Shown: positions 45,201 to 57,381 of the stretch, in pieces
Layout of the letters: each line of letters starts with the position of its first letter
Numbering within the stretch: the stretch's first letter is position 1
Source: Scytalidium lignicola
Lineage: Eukaryota > Ascomycota > Leotiomycetes
Length of the DNA: 57,406 nt
NCBI GenBank assembly: GCA_002812745.2
Contig: NCSJ02000278.1
Span: 1 to 57,406, forward strand
Direction: 5' to 3'
Made by a program: the position numbers and the translations under genes
The notes under the pieces: generated by a model
The model's input: the letters and a program-made list of their open reading frames with translations, nothing else
Databases searched by the model: none
What the model was told of the DNA's origin: nothing

Positions 45201-47252
45201 CAACATTCGAAGGGTGTAGTCCGGCTGAGAGAAGACTTCAGCAGTAGATACAAAGTCCGAGGAGGTTTTTCGCTCACTGGAGAGAGAAGTATTACATTCT
45301 CTCTCGTCCTTTTGCTGATCAGAGTTGAGGAATAGCTGGATGCGGTTGAAACAAGCAAGGGACGACATGAAAGTAGGGTACGATCCTACAAGACTTGAAA
45401 CAGGAAGTGCTACCAGGTTTACGATCGAGAGAGACGTAAATGCCTTCGACACTGTGAACCCTTCTGGACCCGTCTGGGTCCACAACACAGCAGCAAGCAC
45501 GACAACTGCAGGAGTCATTTGATCCCCAAAATTAGCTGTTAAAACTGTTAGTCAAAGGTGAAGTGAGGGCCTGTCCAGGAATTGACGTATATAATCTTAC
45601 TTATTAATATTATGCGGACAATGAACATTCTGAATTTTTTAGAACATTCTAACTCAGCAACCCGAAGGTTCTGAATCAGCTTAGACATATAGTCAGTCAG
45701 ACCCATCATCTTAAGTCCCTTGATTTGAGCAAGCATTGAAGAGGTCGTCGAAACACGCTTTTCCACTCCACTATTCCACTCACCTCGAGCGGGACCAATA
45801 CCGTCGGTGGAGTATGATGTAACAATGCTGCAAACTAATCCTAGTCAGCCGAACACCATTGAAGACGGATCAATAAGTCTTATTTACCTACAGCCGGAAT
45901 AACGGCGACAAAACAGGCAGAGCCAATATAGAGCTGCAAGAGATAGACAGCTACACCAAGTTCAAATACATTGGCCCAAATCTCATGCATCTCCTTGATG
46001 CCGTCCGCGATGCCCTCAATATCGGTGCTCATAAGCGTGATTGCAGCTCCGTAATCAGCAGCAGCCGCGCTTAGTTCCATAGACTTCTGAAAGATTAAAG
46101 ATGCGAGACCTCCTCTCAGTATTGTAATCAGCTGATAAATCAGATGATTATAAAGACATCTCGAGATCTGAGAACATTTATTAACCAGCCCGTCCTGTCT
46201 TAAAGCACATATAACTTACAGCAATACCTATATATACCAAAGCCGTAGCCCCGATCAATCCTCCTGCAATCCCACTAGATTCATCATTCGGGGTCTGGCC
46301 GACGAAGTCGATAACACGGTTAACCAGAAATGGTTGAGCAAAGCTGAATCCCGCAAGACATAAACGTGGAAAGATCGGGGCTATAAAAGCAACCTTGAAA
46401 GCTGACAAAGTCGAAATGAGGAGCGAGTGTTTTGCAGTTTTATTGCTCTTATCCCAGAAATAGCATAATTTCGATAGGAGTAGATTGGAAGAAAACTTTT
46501 TGTCTATACTTCCGAGATCTCCGACTCCGAGGAGGATTCGAAATCCTTTGAAAAACAATTGATTGATCCACCAGAAGATAGCGCGGTTTATCGGCCCGCT
46601 GGTTGATTCAATGGCCGAATCCTGGAATTTTGCTATCAACAGCGTACGCTTGGACAGCTCTTCAAGGAGTAGTAAGGTTAGTTTCGTTGCCAAGGTCGCC
46701 ACAAACAGACCTGCTATGGCCGTAGAGCCAATCTGGCCTTGCAGGAACAAAGATCTCCCCTGAGCCAAATCGAGGAGAGTGGACAGAGCAAGATAAACGC
46801 TTAGAACGATCGAAGGCTTGATGGAGCGTTTGTGTTCGGCGTACACCAATGGGATGATGACGCACGAGTCTATCAGAGCCAATATGGCTGCAGCGAGCGT
46901 CACTCGATTTTGCAATGTTGAATGCGTCGACCATAGAGCCACGAGCGCCAACTGAAGACCGAACAGAATGGTAGAAGCAAACTAGTGACAAAGGCACTTC
47001 TCAGCTGGCTTCCTGCGAAATTCGGTCACTGGTAGATTGAAGACAACTCACAAGCTTGGCCGCGAGCAACCCGCCGCTACGCGCGTGAATCTCCCGTCGA
47101 AACAGCCATGCGATCCTTAGCGACGCGACACCTAGGAAGAGGGTTGAAGGTAAGATAGAGAGGACACTCTGCTCGAAGAGCAATGTGAAGTCAAAGCTTC
47201 CATCGCGGCGAGGGCCGAAATTGTTGACATTTGACGCAGTCACCATGTCCAT
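42219..47252 (-). CDS. ABCC (MRP-type) full transporter, 11 exons, one frameshift
   Basis: Exons on the minus strand: 47252-47052, 46981-46220, 46167-45888, 45834-45601, 45535-44740, 44691-44529, 44461-43703, 43618-43380, 43284-43013, 42952-42869, 42816-42219. All introns are GT-AG (48-95 bp), and phases join except in exon 5, giving about 1460 residues. Layout is TMD0, TMD1, NBD1, TMD2, NBD2. NBD1 has GPVGSGKSS, LSGGQKQR, IVLLDDIFSALD and TTHA; NBD2 has GRTGSGKSS (split by an intron), LSHGQQQL, VVLMDEATSSVD and AVAHRLET. NBD1 has Asp where the catalytic Glu sits, normal for this asymmetric family. Such pumps export organic anions or drugs across the plasma or vacuolar membrane. Exon 5 needs a one-base shift near 45215-45250 (STAEVFSQ to GLHPSNVD) before NBD1: either a mutation or a sequence error. 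Substrate unknown. Confidence 0.9.
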
Positions 47253-47576
47253 ATTAGAGGAACGAAAGCAGAGAGATAAACGACAGTCTATAATACGTCG
47301 AACGGTATCAGGAGAAGGAAACGGCGTCCGTGGCAGGTATGCCTCATGTTTTCTTTCTCGAGGCGCGGTTTCCTTATCGAGGTGGCTGATCGCTAATAGT
47401 TGGTGGGCGCTCGGACGGTGGGAAATTTTCGCTACCAACCACCTAGGGGTGGTTGGCACAAGTATTCCATCACCTCAAAGTAATCCGTCACCTTTCGCGA
47501 GATAGCCGAACCATACAAACTACCATACAATTTGTATCTGAAAAGAGAAAACTGCCTATACTATGGTGAAATAATT
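47253..47576. other. Upstream region of the ABC transporter gene
   Basis: Normal-composition DNA upstream of the start codon, presumably promoter and leader. It contains GGTGG/CCACC-type inverted motifs near 47440-47455. Composition becomes AT-rich after about 47500. Confidence 0.45.
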
Positions 47577-48787
47577 ATTCAAACTCTATAAAATCCAAGT
47601 CTATCCATGATGGCTTTGTAACTCTGGTTTCCTGTTTTAACTGAACTGTTGGAGTTGAAGTCTCAGCAATATGATTATCTATGACTGAGTTTAATCTTCC
47701 AGAATTGCACTTTAGTATTATATCGATATCTTTGTCATTTACTAGAGTTATAGACCTTCTAATTGTAACCGGATCAATTGGTTTATTTGGCGTTTCCAAT
47801 AATAATTCAGTTGGTACAAGATAGAACTTGTTCTTCTGTATTTAGTAATATATACAATTGCAACTTTATACTCCTTCTCTTTAGCTTTTTATGCTTTCAG
47901 ATCTTCTAAATATAACTTCTAGAGCATTGATTTTTACTTTTTCTCGAGAGTTTTAACTTGTTTCTCTAAAGTTTCTTCTTTTTCCTTTTTCTTAACTTCA
48001 ATCAACTTTCATAAGTTAAAAAGATTCTTATTATCTTTAGATTAGGTTACTCTTTTCCTACTTCTTGCCTTAACTTCAGAGAAGTATTTCTAAGCTAATA
48101 AAATCATAGTTTGTTCTACATAAGTTAGATTAACTGATTTAAGAGTATATTTAGTATCTTGAAGAGTTATAAGGAAACATTGTACAAAAGGACTAGAAAA
48201 CATGTTTAGAATATAATCTTCAAATTGCTTAATCATTTGAATATTATAATATATAGTTTTAGATATAGATAAAAGTGTTAATAATATTAATTCTTGTAGT
48301 TAATCAAGAATAATATATAACTTAAGCTGAGTAAGTACTTTGTTAACTTGAATTAACTATATATTATTATTATAAAAAGCATATTATATAATCTTTTGTT
48401 AAAAGGTTTACTCTTAAATATAATTTAAATTATGAAGGAAAGAAATAATTGTATATTCTAACTTTAAACGTTGAAGTACTTAATATATAACTTTCTTATA
48501 ATTATACTTATATAATTAAAATATCTTAATATTCAAAGGTTGAAGAATATGAGTAAGATGTAAAGAGAACTATAAAAGGATAATATGATATTAAGTAGTT
48601 AATTCTAAGAACTCAAGTGATTTATAAGATTCATAACTATCTAAAAGAAAAAGCTTTATCTTAATAAGTTTGTTTGTATTAGAATCAATATATTTCTAAC
48701 TCTTTAAATCAAGAACTTCTTTCTTTGTTTTAGAGAACTGAATAAAGTATTTAAGTTAACGAATTCTAATATTATTATTAATATATC
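47577..48787 (-). pseudogene. RIP-degraded pogo-like DDE transposase, C-terminal part
   Basis: On the minus strand, starting near 48670, KIKLFLLDSYESYKSLEFLE then HLTHILQPLNIKIF match the DDE_1 core of pogo-family transposases (LLLxDGHxSH...HTSHxLQPLDVxVF), with stops between. Downstream are IQMIKQFEDYILNMFSS, YVEQTMILLAQKYFSEVKA with the third-last block read through a stop, and a Lys/Glu coiled coil (VKKKEKEETLEKQVKTLE). The last 75 codons (47577-47799) are open and end DLDFIEFE. The right side is cut at 48788 by a gypsy LTR, so the N-terminal half is absent. Confidence 0.68.
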
Positions 48788-49117
48788 TGTTACGGGTTTG
48801 ACCGAACAAGCTAATTGGTGTAGGCCTGAGGCTCGGTACACGGCAGGTGTGCATAGAGAACCTAACAATTAGGAGGTCACGTGACTGGGATCACTGGATC
48901 GAGGGATCAAGGCGATCCAGCGATCCCGCTGTATTTCATTATCTATATAAGCATACTGTAAGAACATGAGAGTAAACTCCTCGTGTTCAACCTAAATACA
49001 TTACTAGACCCTACCTTGGACTTAGTCGCTTGCTTGTGTGTCATACGTTTCCGTTGTCCTTGAATATCTACCTTACCCTTGGCTATCCAGTAACCTGGAT
49101 AGCGTAGTTTTATAATA
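48788..49117 (+). repeat. 5' LTR of a gypsy-type element
   Basis: 330 bp, TGTTACGGGTTTGACCG...GTAGTTTTATAATA. Same family as 15551-15893 and 54169-54511 but diverged, especially in the GATCC-rich middle (48880-48935). It contains CTATATAAGCATAC as a probable promoter. Gag begins shortly downstream. Confidence 0.88.
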
Positions 49118-52100
49118 TTTTGAACATTACCTATCTTGATAAATCAGGATTTGGAAACAGACATACTGATAGATAATAACAACGAATAACAACCTGAAGA
49201 AGGTTCTGAAGAAGGCTCTGAAGAAGAATCTGAAAAGGGATCTGAGGAAGTATCTGAGGAAAGTTCAGAAGATAGTTCTGAAGAAGACCAAGGTAAGAAC
49301 TAGACTATCAAGGAAACTGACATCCAGGAAGAAGTGTTAAAGGGAGTTGTTATATCGCTAAAGCAATTTGCTAGGTCAACAGAAGAATCAACTGTTAAGG
49401 AATTGTCAAGAGTTATAGGAAAGAAGCTAACACCTTCATTACCTAAACCTAACCTAGAACTAGTTCAAGTATTAAAAGCTCCAAGCCCAGACCCTGATCT
49501 AGACTTTGAGCTAGAAGACAACATCAAACAAGTTTTAATAGTAACACTTAGAGAAGTCAAAATCACCAAGCTAAACCTATTCTATAAGGACAAAAAGAAG
49601 TTTAAGGTATATCTTGCTTAAACAAGAACCTATTTAATGTTGAATGATTATTTACTGCCTAGAAATACATATAAGGTTCTATAAATATCTATATACTTAA
49701 GAGGAGTAGTTGAAACTTGGTTTCAACCCTTTAAGGATAAATAATTCACTACAAACAGAAGAACAACAAACTAAGGGGTGAGAAACATCCTTGAAAGTTA
49801 GGAAAACTACACAAGAGAACTTAAACACTTGTATAAGGATGTTGATGAAAAAAGGAATGCTAAAAGACAATTAGCTTACCTTAGACAAACTAAAACCCTT
49901 AACAAGTATACAATACTTTATCATTAATATATAGTATTAATCAACTAAGGAGAAGAGGTACATATACACTAGTATAAGACTAGGTTAAAGGACTTCATCA
50001 AGGAAGAACTGTACTAACAACTTATGATTACTATGTTTGACATCTTAGTAAATTTGTTTATTAAGATCAAGAATAAACAATATAAGATGATTTTGGACAA
50101 AAAGGGAAGATCTTACTTTAACTATAAAAAGACTAATAATAAGAAGGATTATAAGGACTTTATAAAGTTGAATGTTATGAAGAAAGAAAAGTCCTTTAAA
50201 GGGAAAGGAAAGAAATACTTTAAAGAGAAGAACAAAAAAGGGAATTCCTTTAAAATCTCCCTTGAAGAACTTGACAACAAAAGAAAAAACAAGTTATGTT
50301 TTAAGTGTAGACTTTCTGGATATATAACAAATACTCATAAGAAGGACAACAAGTTGAGTTTGTTAATTAAAGTTAGAATTATAAGAATCCTAAGAATTAT
50401 GAATATCTTGTCAAAGTCTTCAAACGAAGAAAGCCTAAGTAAGGAAGATAACTTCTCAAAAGAAGGAGATTATTAAGATTTGGTAACTATACTATATTAT
50501 ATCATTAAGACTAATGTAAACAAGATAATAATAACAAGAATCCTTAAGATAAATTCTATACTTATAAAAANGAACTTAACACATAAGACATTCTTAAGAT
50601 AACAACCAGAATAAAGGTCAAGGTAAATGAAGATCAATTCTAAGAGTTAATAGAATTTAGATAATTATACTACTAAACTTCAAAGTTATACCAACAGAAT
50701 AATACTTTGTTTTTAGAGAATTGTTAATCTTGAAATATTATCTTATAATTAGCATAAGAAGATTAAGAAGATAAAAGATCCTAGATAAAAGCTAATTCTT
50801 CTAGACTGTATAATAAGAAGAAGTAATTATTAAAGTATATAAACTTAATATTGAAGATCTTATTCTAGTTTATAAGATTAACTTCTAAAATATTGTTATA
50901 AAGAAAGGATTATGCAAATTCCTTTTATCAATAAAAAGAACTCAGATTCAAGATGACTTCAACTAAATGCTTAAGGATACCTAGATGATAATAAAAGAAG
51001 GATTAAGCCATGTTGTATAAGGACAATATAATGTTCAACATAAAGGACTTTCAATGATAATTTATTAACAAAACCAACTAGAAGTTAAAACTTAATATGA
51101 AGAAATCTAAGGATTAAGAAAATCAGTAGAATAATTACTTAAAGTTAAGTAGTATTATGCTTGATAAGAACAAAAGGAATTAGTAGAGGTTATTGTTAAA
51201 CTAGCTAACTAAGATATAAAAGTGTTACTTATAGTTAATGAACTAGAGGAAGATTTACTATCTTTAGAACTACTTATTGTATTGTCAAGAGAAGATGAAT
51301 TATTATAAAGAATTGATTAATAGTTCAATTAAGAAGTAATAGTACATCTTTTGAATTCTAGAGAAAGGATTCTTATAATAAGTAATGTTTCTATCATTAA
51401 GATAAGGGAATGCCTTGGAAATGAAATAGTAGAATAAGTACAGGATACATAAGTATTTATGAACAATAAAAGCTTAGACAGACTAAGACTAAGGAATCTT
51501 ATTAAAAGATAAACAATACTCTTTGAAGAATTAGAAGAAAACATTGAAGATCTAGAGATTAGCAATGATATATTAGTTGACAATGCTAAAAATGTCAATC
51601 TTTACTCTATGAACAGTAAAAGTTCATTATATATTAACATAACACTATGTAAAAAGCTAGTAAAGGCCTTGATTGATTTAAGAGCCAAAAGAAATTTCAT
51701 CAGTGAACAAGTTATAAAATGACTTGGACTTAGTATAAGAGTCAAGGACAACAGTTATCTAATATTATTAATAAACAATACTAAGGTTTAGAAATGTGTT
51801 AATGTTCAGACTTAGAACTTAGATATAAAGTATAGCAGAAGTTATTAAGAGAAGATATCTTTTAATGTTATAAGGTTAAGAATATATTAAGTTATATTAA
51901 GAATTGAGTAGATAAGGAAGTATAATCTAATAATCAATTAAAGAATAAGTATAATTACCTTCTTAGAAGAAGTTATATCTTTAGGAGTTGTCTATGTCAA
52001 CAAAACCATGAAATATATACTTGAAGAATATTATGAATAATTAAAGCTATTCATAAAAAGACTTGATAATTCAACCTTACCTGAGCACAAACCATAAGAT

Positions 52101-52960
52101 CATAAGATAAAGCTTAAAGAGGGGTTCAGACTAGCTTATAGACTAATTTATCGAATAACTCTTACTAAGGATAAGGTAATAAAGAAATAATTGCTCAAGA
52201 AAATGATGTTTAAAGGTTTATACAAAAAANGATCATAACAAAGTCAAAGTATCATTATATTATGCAAAGAAAGGAGATAATCTGTTAAGATAACCTTATG
52301 ATAACTACAAACACTTAAACAATAAAATTAAGAAAGACTAATACCCCTTACTATTGATAAATTTAATAATGAACAAGCTAAAAGAAGTTATCATATTCAT
52401 TAAGTTAGACTTATAATCAATGTTTAATCTAATAAGGATTAAAAGAGGTAACAAATAAAAAAGTTGCCATTCGAACAAAATACAGATTATTTAAGTTATT
52501 AGTTATAACATTTAGTATAACCAATACTTTAATAATATAACAAAGAATAATAAACTAAATATTAGAAAAATATTTAAAGAAATTCATAATAATATATCTT
52601 AACAATATAATCATTTACTCAAGGAGTATTAAAGAACATAAAAANGTATATTAAGCTTATTCTAGAAGCATTATAAGAAGTAAGATTATACTACAAACCA
52701 ATGAAATGTAAATTTCATAAAGAATAAGTTTAATTCCTAAAATACTATATTTCTAGAAAAAGAATAAAAACCCTTGATGATAAAATTCAATCAATCAAGG
52801 AATAAAAAACACTTAAAGACAATTAAACAATTATAAANGTTTCTTAAGGTTAACTAACTATTACCAAAGATTTGTAAAAGACTATTCCAAAATCTTTATA
52901 CCATTAACTAAACTTATAAAAAAGAATTAAGCTTATAAGTATTTGCTATATGTTCAAAAA
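49118..52960 (+). mobile_element. Gypsy-type retrotransposon, plus strand, 3' truncated
   Basis: Follows the LTR at 48788. Gag lies at about 49140-50476, protease at about 51650-51720 (KALIDLRAKRNFISEQV, where family members have D-S-G at the active site), and RT at about 52080-52950 (YLNNIIIYSRSIKEH for the YxDD box, YYKPMKCKFHKE, NYYQRFVKDYSKI). Numerous stops are present. The element stops at about 52960, where an inverted gag of the same family begins, so RNase H, integrase and 3' LTR are missing. Confidence 0.82.
49143..50476 (+). pseudogene. Gypsy gag, partly degraded
   Basis: Starts with a Glu/Ser-rich repeat (EEGSEEGSEEES, EEVSEESSEDSSEEDQGK), then a capsid-like region (ITKLNLFYKDKKKFKVYL, GVVETWFQPFKDKQF, YTRELKHLYKDVDEKRNAK) and a basic C-terminus with a zinc-knuckle remnant, KLCFKCRLSGYITNTHKK, that has lost its normal His/Cys set. 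Two stretches, 49334-49621 and 50024-50476, are open; TAA/TAG interrupts elsewhere. Gag packages the element RNA. Confidence 0.8.
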
Positions 52961-52969
52961 GTCTACACT

Positions 52970-54149
52970 TGAAATATAACTTGTTTTTTCTTCTTTTATC
53001 AAGTTCTTCAAGGGAGATTCTAAAAGAATTCCCTTTTTTACTTCTTCCTTCAAAGTGCTTTTTTCTTTTTCTCTTAAAGGTTTTTCTTTTCTTTATAATA
53101 TTTAACTTTATAAAGTCTTTATAATCCTTCTTATTATTAATCTTTCTTCAATTAAAGTAAGATCCTCTTTTCTTATTCAAGATCATCTTATATTATTCAT
53201 TCTTAATCTTGATTGACAAGTTAATAAAAGTGTTAAATGTAATGATTATAAGTTGTTAGTATAATTCTTCTTTAATAAAATCCTTTAATTTAGTCTTATA
53301 CTAGTGTATATATATCTCTTCTCCTCAGTTGACTAATATTGCATACTAGTAATAGAGCATTATATACTTACTAAGGGTTTTAGTTTGTTTAAGGTAAACT
53401 AATCATCTTTTAATATTCCTTTTTTCATCAATATCCTTATATAAGTGTTTGAGTTCTTCTGTATAGTTTTCTTAACTTGTAAGGATGTTGATTATTCCTT
53501 AGTTTATTATTCCTTTGTTTGTAATGAATTATTCATCTTTAAAGGGTTAAAACCAAGTTTTGGCTACTCCTCTTAAGTATGTTAATACTTATAAAACCTT
53601 ATATATATCTCCAAGTAATAAGTGATCATTCAATACTAGATAAGTTCTTGTCTAAGCAAGATATACTTTCAACTTCTTTTTATTCTTATAAAACAAGTTT
53701 AGTCTAGTAATCTTAACTTCTTTAAGTATTGTCATTAGAGTTTGTTCAATGTTACTCTTTGGTTTAAAGTCTAGATCAAGGTCTGGACTTAAAGCTCTTA
53801 GTACTGGCTTTAGGTCAAGTTTAAGTAATGGAAGTATTAGCTTTTTCTCTAAAGCTCTTAACGATTCTCTAATAGTTGATCTTTCTGTTAACTTAATAGT
53901 TTGCTTTGGTAGTATAACAACTTCTTTTAATATTTCTTGTTAAATATTAATTTCCTTGATAATTTGATTCTTACCTTGATCTTCTTTAAAGCTATCTTCC
54001 GAACTTTCCTCAAATACTTCCTCAGATCCCTCTTCAAATTCTTCTTCAAAGCCTTCTTCAAAACCTTCTTTGAGTTGTTGTTCGTTGTTGTTATTTACTG
54101 GTATGTTTGTTTTCAAATCCTAATTCATCAAGATAAGTAATGTTCAAAA
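52970..54149 (-). pseudogene. Gypsy gag in inverted orientation, strongly degraded
   Basis: The reverse complement aligns with the plus-strand gag at 49120-50290 from the leader (TTTTGAACATTACTTATC) through the Glu-rich repeat and capsid region to the basic KEKKSTLKEEVKKGNSF-like end. It differs mainly by C-to-T changes; for example Glu-Gly-Ser repeats became Glu-Gly-Phe. Its start is next to a 19-bp LTR stub. Pol of this copy is not present alongside. Confidence 0.78.
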
Positions 54150-54168
54150 TGTTACAAAACTACATTAT
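54150..54168 (-). repeat. 19-bp LTR stub
   Basis: TGTTACAAAACTACATTAT, the reverse complement of a gypsy LTR end, cut off by the next LTR. The same 19 bases with one change recur at 56387-56405 at the start of a full inverted LTR. Confidence 0.75.
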
Positions 54169-54511
54169 TGTTACGGGTTTTACCTAACAAGCTGATTGGT
54201 GTAGGCCTGAGGCTCGGTACACGGAAGGTGTGCATAGAGAACCTAACAATCAGGGGTCACGTGATGGAGTCTTGGGATCCCTGGTGGACTCCAGTGGACT
54301 CCAAGGACTCCAAGGGATCCAACTGTATTTCATTATCTATATAAGCACGCTGTAGGAACATGAGAGTAGATTCCTCGTGTTCAACCTAAATACATTACTG
54401 TATCCTACCTTCGACCTAGTAACTTGCTTGTGTGTCACACGTTTCCGTTGTCCCTGAACATCTACCTTACCCTTGGCTATCCAGTGACCTGGATGGCGTA
54501 GTTTTGTAACA
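54169..54511 (+). repeat. Gypsy-family LTR, identical to 15551-15893
   Basis: 343 bp without a single difference from the copy at 15551 on direct reading. Normal GC in AT-rich surroundings; flanks ATTAT and TAAAC give no target duplication. It separates an inverted gag from a plus-strand pol. Confidence 0.9.
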
Positions 54512-56386
54512 TAAACTTACAAAGTTATAATATAAAATCTTGTCAGCAAAACAATTTATAATAACATTAAACAAAGAAGAAGATATACCTTTATTCAAAG
54601 CCTTCTTCATAATAACAAGACTTACACTTAACATATATACTTTTATAGTAATTAAAGGAGAATTACAATATTGAGTAAATACTATACTTGACAAATATCA
54701 AGACTTTCAAGATATCTTTAATAATAAAGAAGCAGAAAAGTTTTAAGAAGAAAACAAGCCTAAGTATACCATTGAACTCCAAGAAGGCATTACCCCTCCT
54801 TAGAAACTTATTTACCTTTTAGCAAAAAAGGAGATAAAAGTCTTAAGGGAATATATTCATAATACATTGAAGAAAGGATAAATCTAATGATCTATTAACC
54901 TTACAAGAGCTTTAATTCTATTTATCCCCAAGAAGGATAACCACCTTTAACTTTATGTTAATTACTAAGGCCTTAATAAAATTACCATCAAAAATCAGAT
55001 ATCCTTATTGCTGATCAACAAGATATTAGACCTCTTAAGCTTAATTATAATATTTATAAAGTTAGACTTAAAAAATACATACTACTATATTCAGATCTAA
55101 GAAGGAGATAAGTAGAAGATAACATTCTGAATATACTACAGCTATTATAAGTATTGTATAATACCATTTAAGCTATACAACACTCTTACAACCTTTTAAC
55201 AATATATCAATGAAGCTTTAACAAGACTTATAAACATGATTTACATTATCTATCTAGATAACATTCTCATTTTCTTAAAGAATGTAGAAGAGTACCCTTA
55301 GTATATACAACAAGTACTTAAATAATTATACTAGTATTACTTATTTGTTAATCTAGCTAAGTATGATTTTAATACTTAATCAGTAAAGTTCTTAGGTTAT
55401 GTTATTAGTAAAGGAAGTATAATGATAAAGCAAAGTCAAGTCAACATTATTCATGACTAACTTATCCTTACCTCTTATAAGGATATTCAAATATTCTTAA
55501 GGTTTACTAATTTTTATTAATAATTTATCAAGAACTATTCTAAGGTAATTATAACTTTAACAGACTTGTTAAAAGGAATAAAGAAGGGAAAGAAGTTTAG
55601 ACTATTCAAATTCTTAACATTAATACAAAGAGTATTTGACAAACTCAAGGTTATATTCTAAGAAGCTTTAATCCTTATGTATTTTGTATTAAGATTACTT
55701 ATAATAGTAAAAATTAATATATCTAAGTTTATTGTTAGAATAGTATTATCTTAACTTATATCTAATGATACATAATAACATCTTATTACNTTTTTACTCA
55801 AAGAAACTTAATATGATATAATAAGTATATAAGATATATAACCAAGAATTATTAGTTATTATACTAGTATTTAAGCAATAAAGGTATTACCTTGTTTATA
55901 CCTCTTTGACAATAATAGTGAAAATAGATTATAACAACTTNAAAGAAGTTTATAGACAAGGAAAAACTTAACAATAAACAAGTATGTTAAATCTAGAAGT
56001 TAATTGAGTTTGATTTTAAGATTAAGCATTAGCTAAGGAAAAGTAACTCTGCTAATATACTATTATAATAACTAGATTACAAACTCAAATCAGATAAGAT
56101 AACAAAAGACTTACTCTTAATACTAAGAAAGAAACTAAGAAGGATATTCCTTATAATAACTATAAACATAACTTATTAGCATAGAAAAGCAAAAGCCTTA
56201 AAGAGCAAGAAGATAAAGAAACTCTTAAAGGATAAAATCCTTAAGTTTAGCTAATTGTTAAAGCTTACACAATTATAAGTAATTCTAGACTAAGCAAGAC
56301 ATTTAAAGGTCAATAAGATAAACAACATAATAATAATACTTAACCTTGTTACTAAGACTAATAATTGTAAATACCTTATCTTATAA
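54512..56386 (+). pseudogene. Gypsy pol fragment, plus strand
   Basis: Readable through stops: LDKYQDFQDIFNNKEAEKF (RT upstream), LAKKEIKVLREYIHNTLKKG, RALILFIPKKDNHL, GLNKITIKNQISLLLINKIL, IFIKLDLKNTYYYIQI (first RT Asp), YIIYLDNILIFLKNVEEYP (YxDD box as YLDN) at about 55240-55300, VKFLGYVISKGSIMI, then RNase H with FKFLTLIQRVFDKLKVI and a tail YKLKSDKITKDLLLILRKKL. The start is mid-protein immediately after an LTR, so gag and protease are not present in this copy. No intact integrase found. Confidence 0.8.
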
Positions 56387-56745
56387 TGTTATAAAACTAC
56401 ATTATCCAGGTTATTAGATAGCCAAGGGTAAGGTAGATGTTCAAGGACAACGAAAATGTATAACACACAAACAAACAACTAAGTCAAAGGTAAAATCTAA
56501 TAATGTATTTAAGTTAAACATAAGAAGTCTACTCTCATGTTCTTATAATATGCTTATATAGATAACGAAATATCATTGGACCCCTAGACCCCCAAATCCC
56601 CAAGTCCTAAGCTAACAGACCTTGGACCCCCTAAGTCCCAAGTCCTTATCATATGACTGTCTAATTATTAGGTTCTCTTGTACAACATATCTATACTAAG
56701 CCTTAAGCTTATACCAATTAGTATATTGTAGTAAAACTTATAATA
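56387..56745 (-). repeat. Gypsy-family LTR in inverted orientation, mutated
   Basis: About 359 bp aligning to the reverse complement of the LTR family: TGTTATAAAACTAC..., GATAGCCAAGGGTAAGGTAG, CTCATGTTCTTATAATATGC, ending near TTATAATA. It has many transitions relative to the two identical copies. Its orientation is opposite to the pol immediately before it, so it is not that pol's own 3' LTR. Confidence 0.82.
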
Positions 56746-56835
56746 TTATCCCCTTTCTTGCTTAACATTATCTTAACATTAAAACATTATCCTTAAACAA
56801 TCTCTTTGTTTAGTAATTCTTCTTTCCTTTTCAAT

Positions 56836-57381
56836 ATGCCACCTAAACAATAATATTCTGAGAGTAACATAAAAGAAAGAACAAGATTAAGAAAATATTA
56901 AGAGCAAATGACCTTAGATGATTATATTGACAAATATAGTTTTGAAATAATACTTTGTTTGTTTTGCAAGTAAAATAACTTTGTTTACAAGATAGACCTT
57001 AATTCTAATCATTATAATAAGTACTTATATCATAAATAATCTTATAATAACAAGAGAATTACTTCTTCTTCTTTCCTTATATACAAGTATAAATATAATT
57101 AACTTGTAGAAGAAGAAGAGAAAACTAACAAAATTCTTCTAAAGATAATAACCTGCTTAGCCTGTTTAAAGAAACAGTAATCCTTCTTGAAGAAGTATAC
57201 TTAGGAAATGTTTTATTATAATTTGAAAACTTTAGACAAACTTAATATTATAAAAGAGAAAGAAAAGCAAGAGAAACTATTTGAAAAGTTATATTCTACT
57301 AACTTAAACAAGGCTTCTTTCTTTATTATTAACCTCTTCTTTTCTAACCTTATAATTTCATTACCTAGAAATTTATTCTAA
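56836..57381 (+). pseudogene. Degraded element-associated ORF (zinc-finger plus coiled coil)
   Basis: From ATG 56836: MPPKQ, stop, YSESNIKERTRLRKY, then MTLDDYIDKYSFEIILCLFC and NNFVYKIDLNSNHYNKYL (Cys/His-containing region), and a coiled-coil half with LVEEEEKTNKILLKIITCLA, EMFYYNLKTLDKLNIIKEKE. Stops fit Gln and Arg codons. I recall similar short proteins near LTR elements in many fungal genomes, possibly gag-like, but am not certain. It runs toward the window edge. Confidence 0.5.

Noticed and set aside
351..47252. Secondary-metabolite cluster (O-methyltransferase, ABC transporter, hydrolase)
   Set aside because: No backbone synthase, regulator or oxidase is present; the methyltransferase is only a fragment and the other genes are far apart.
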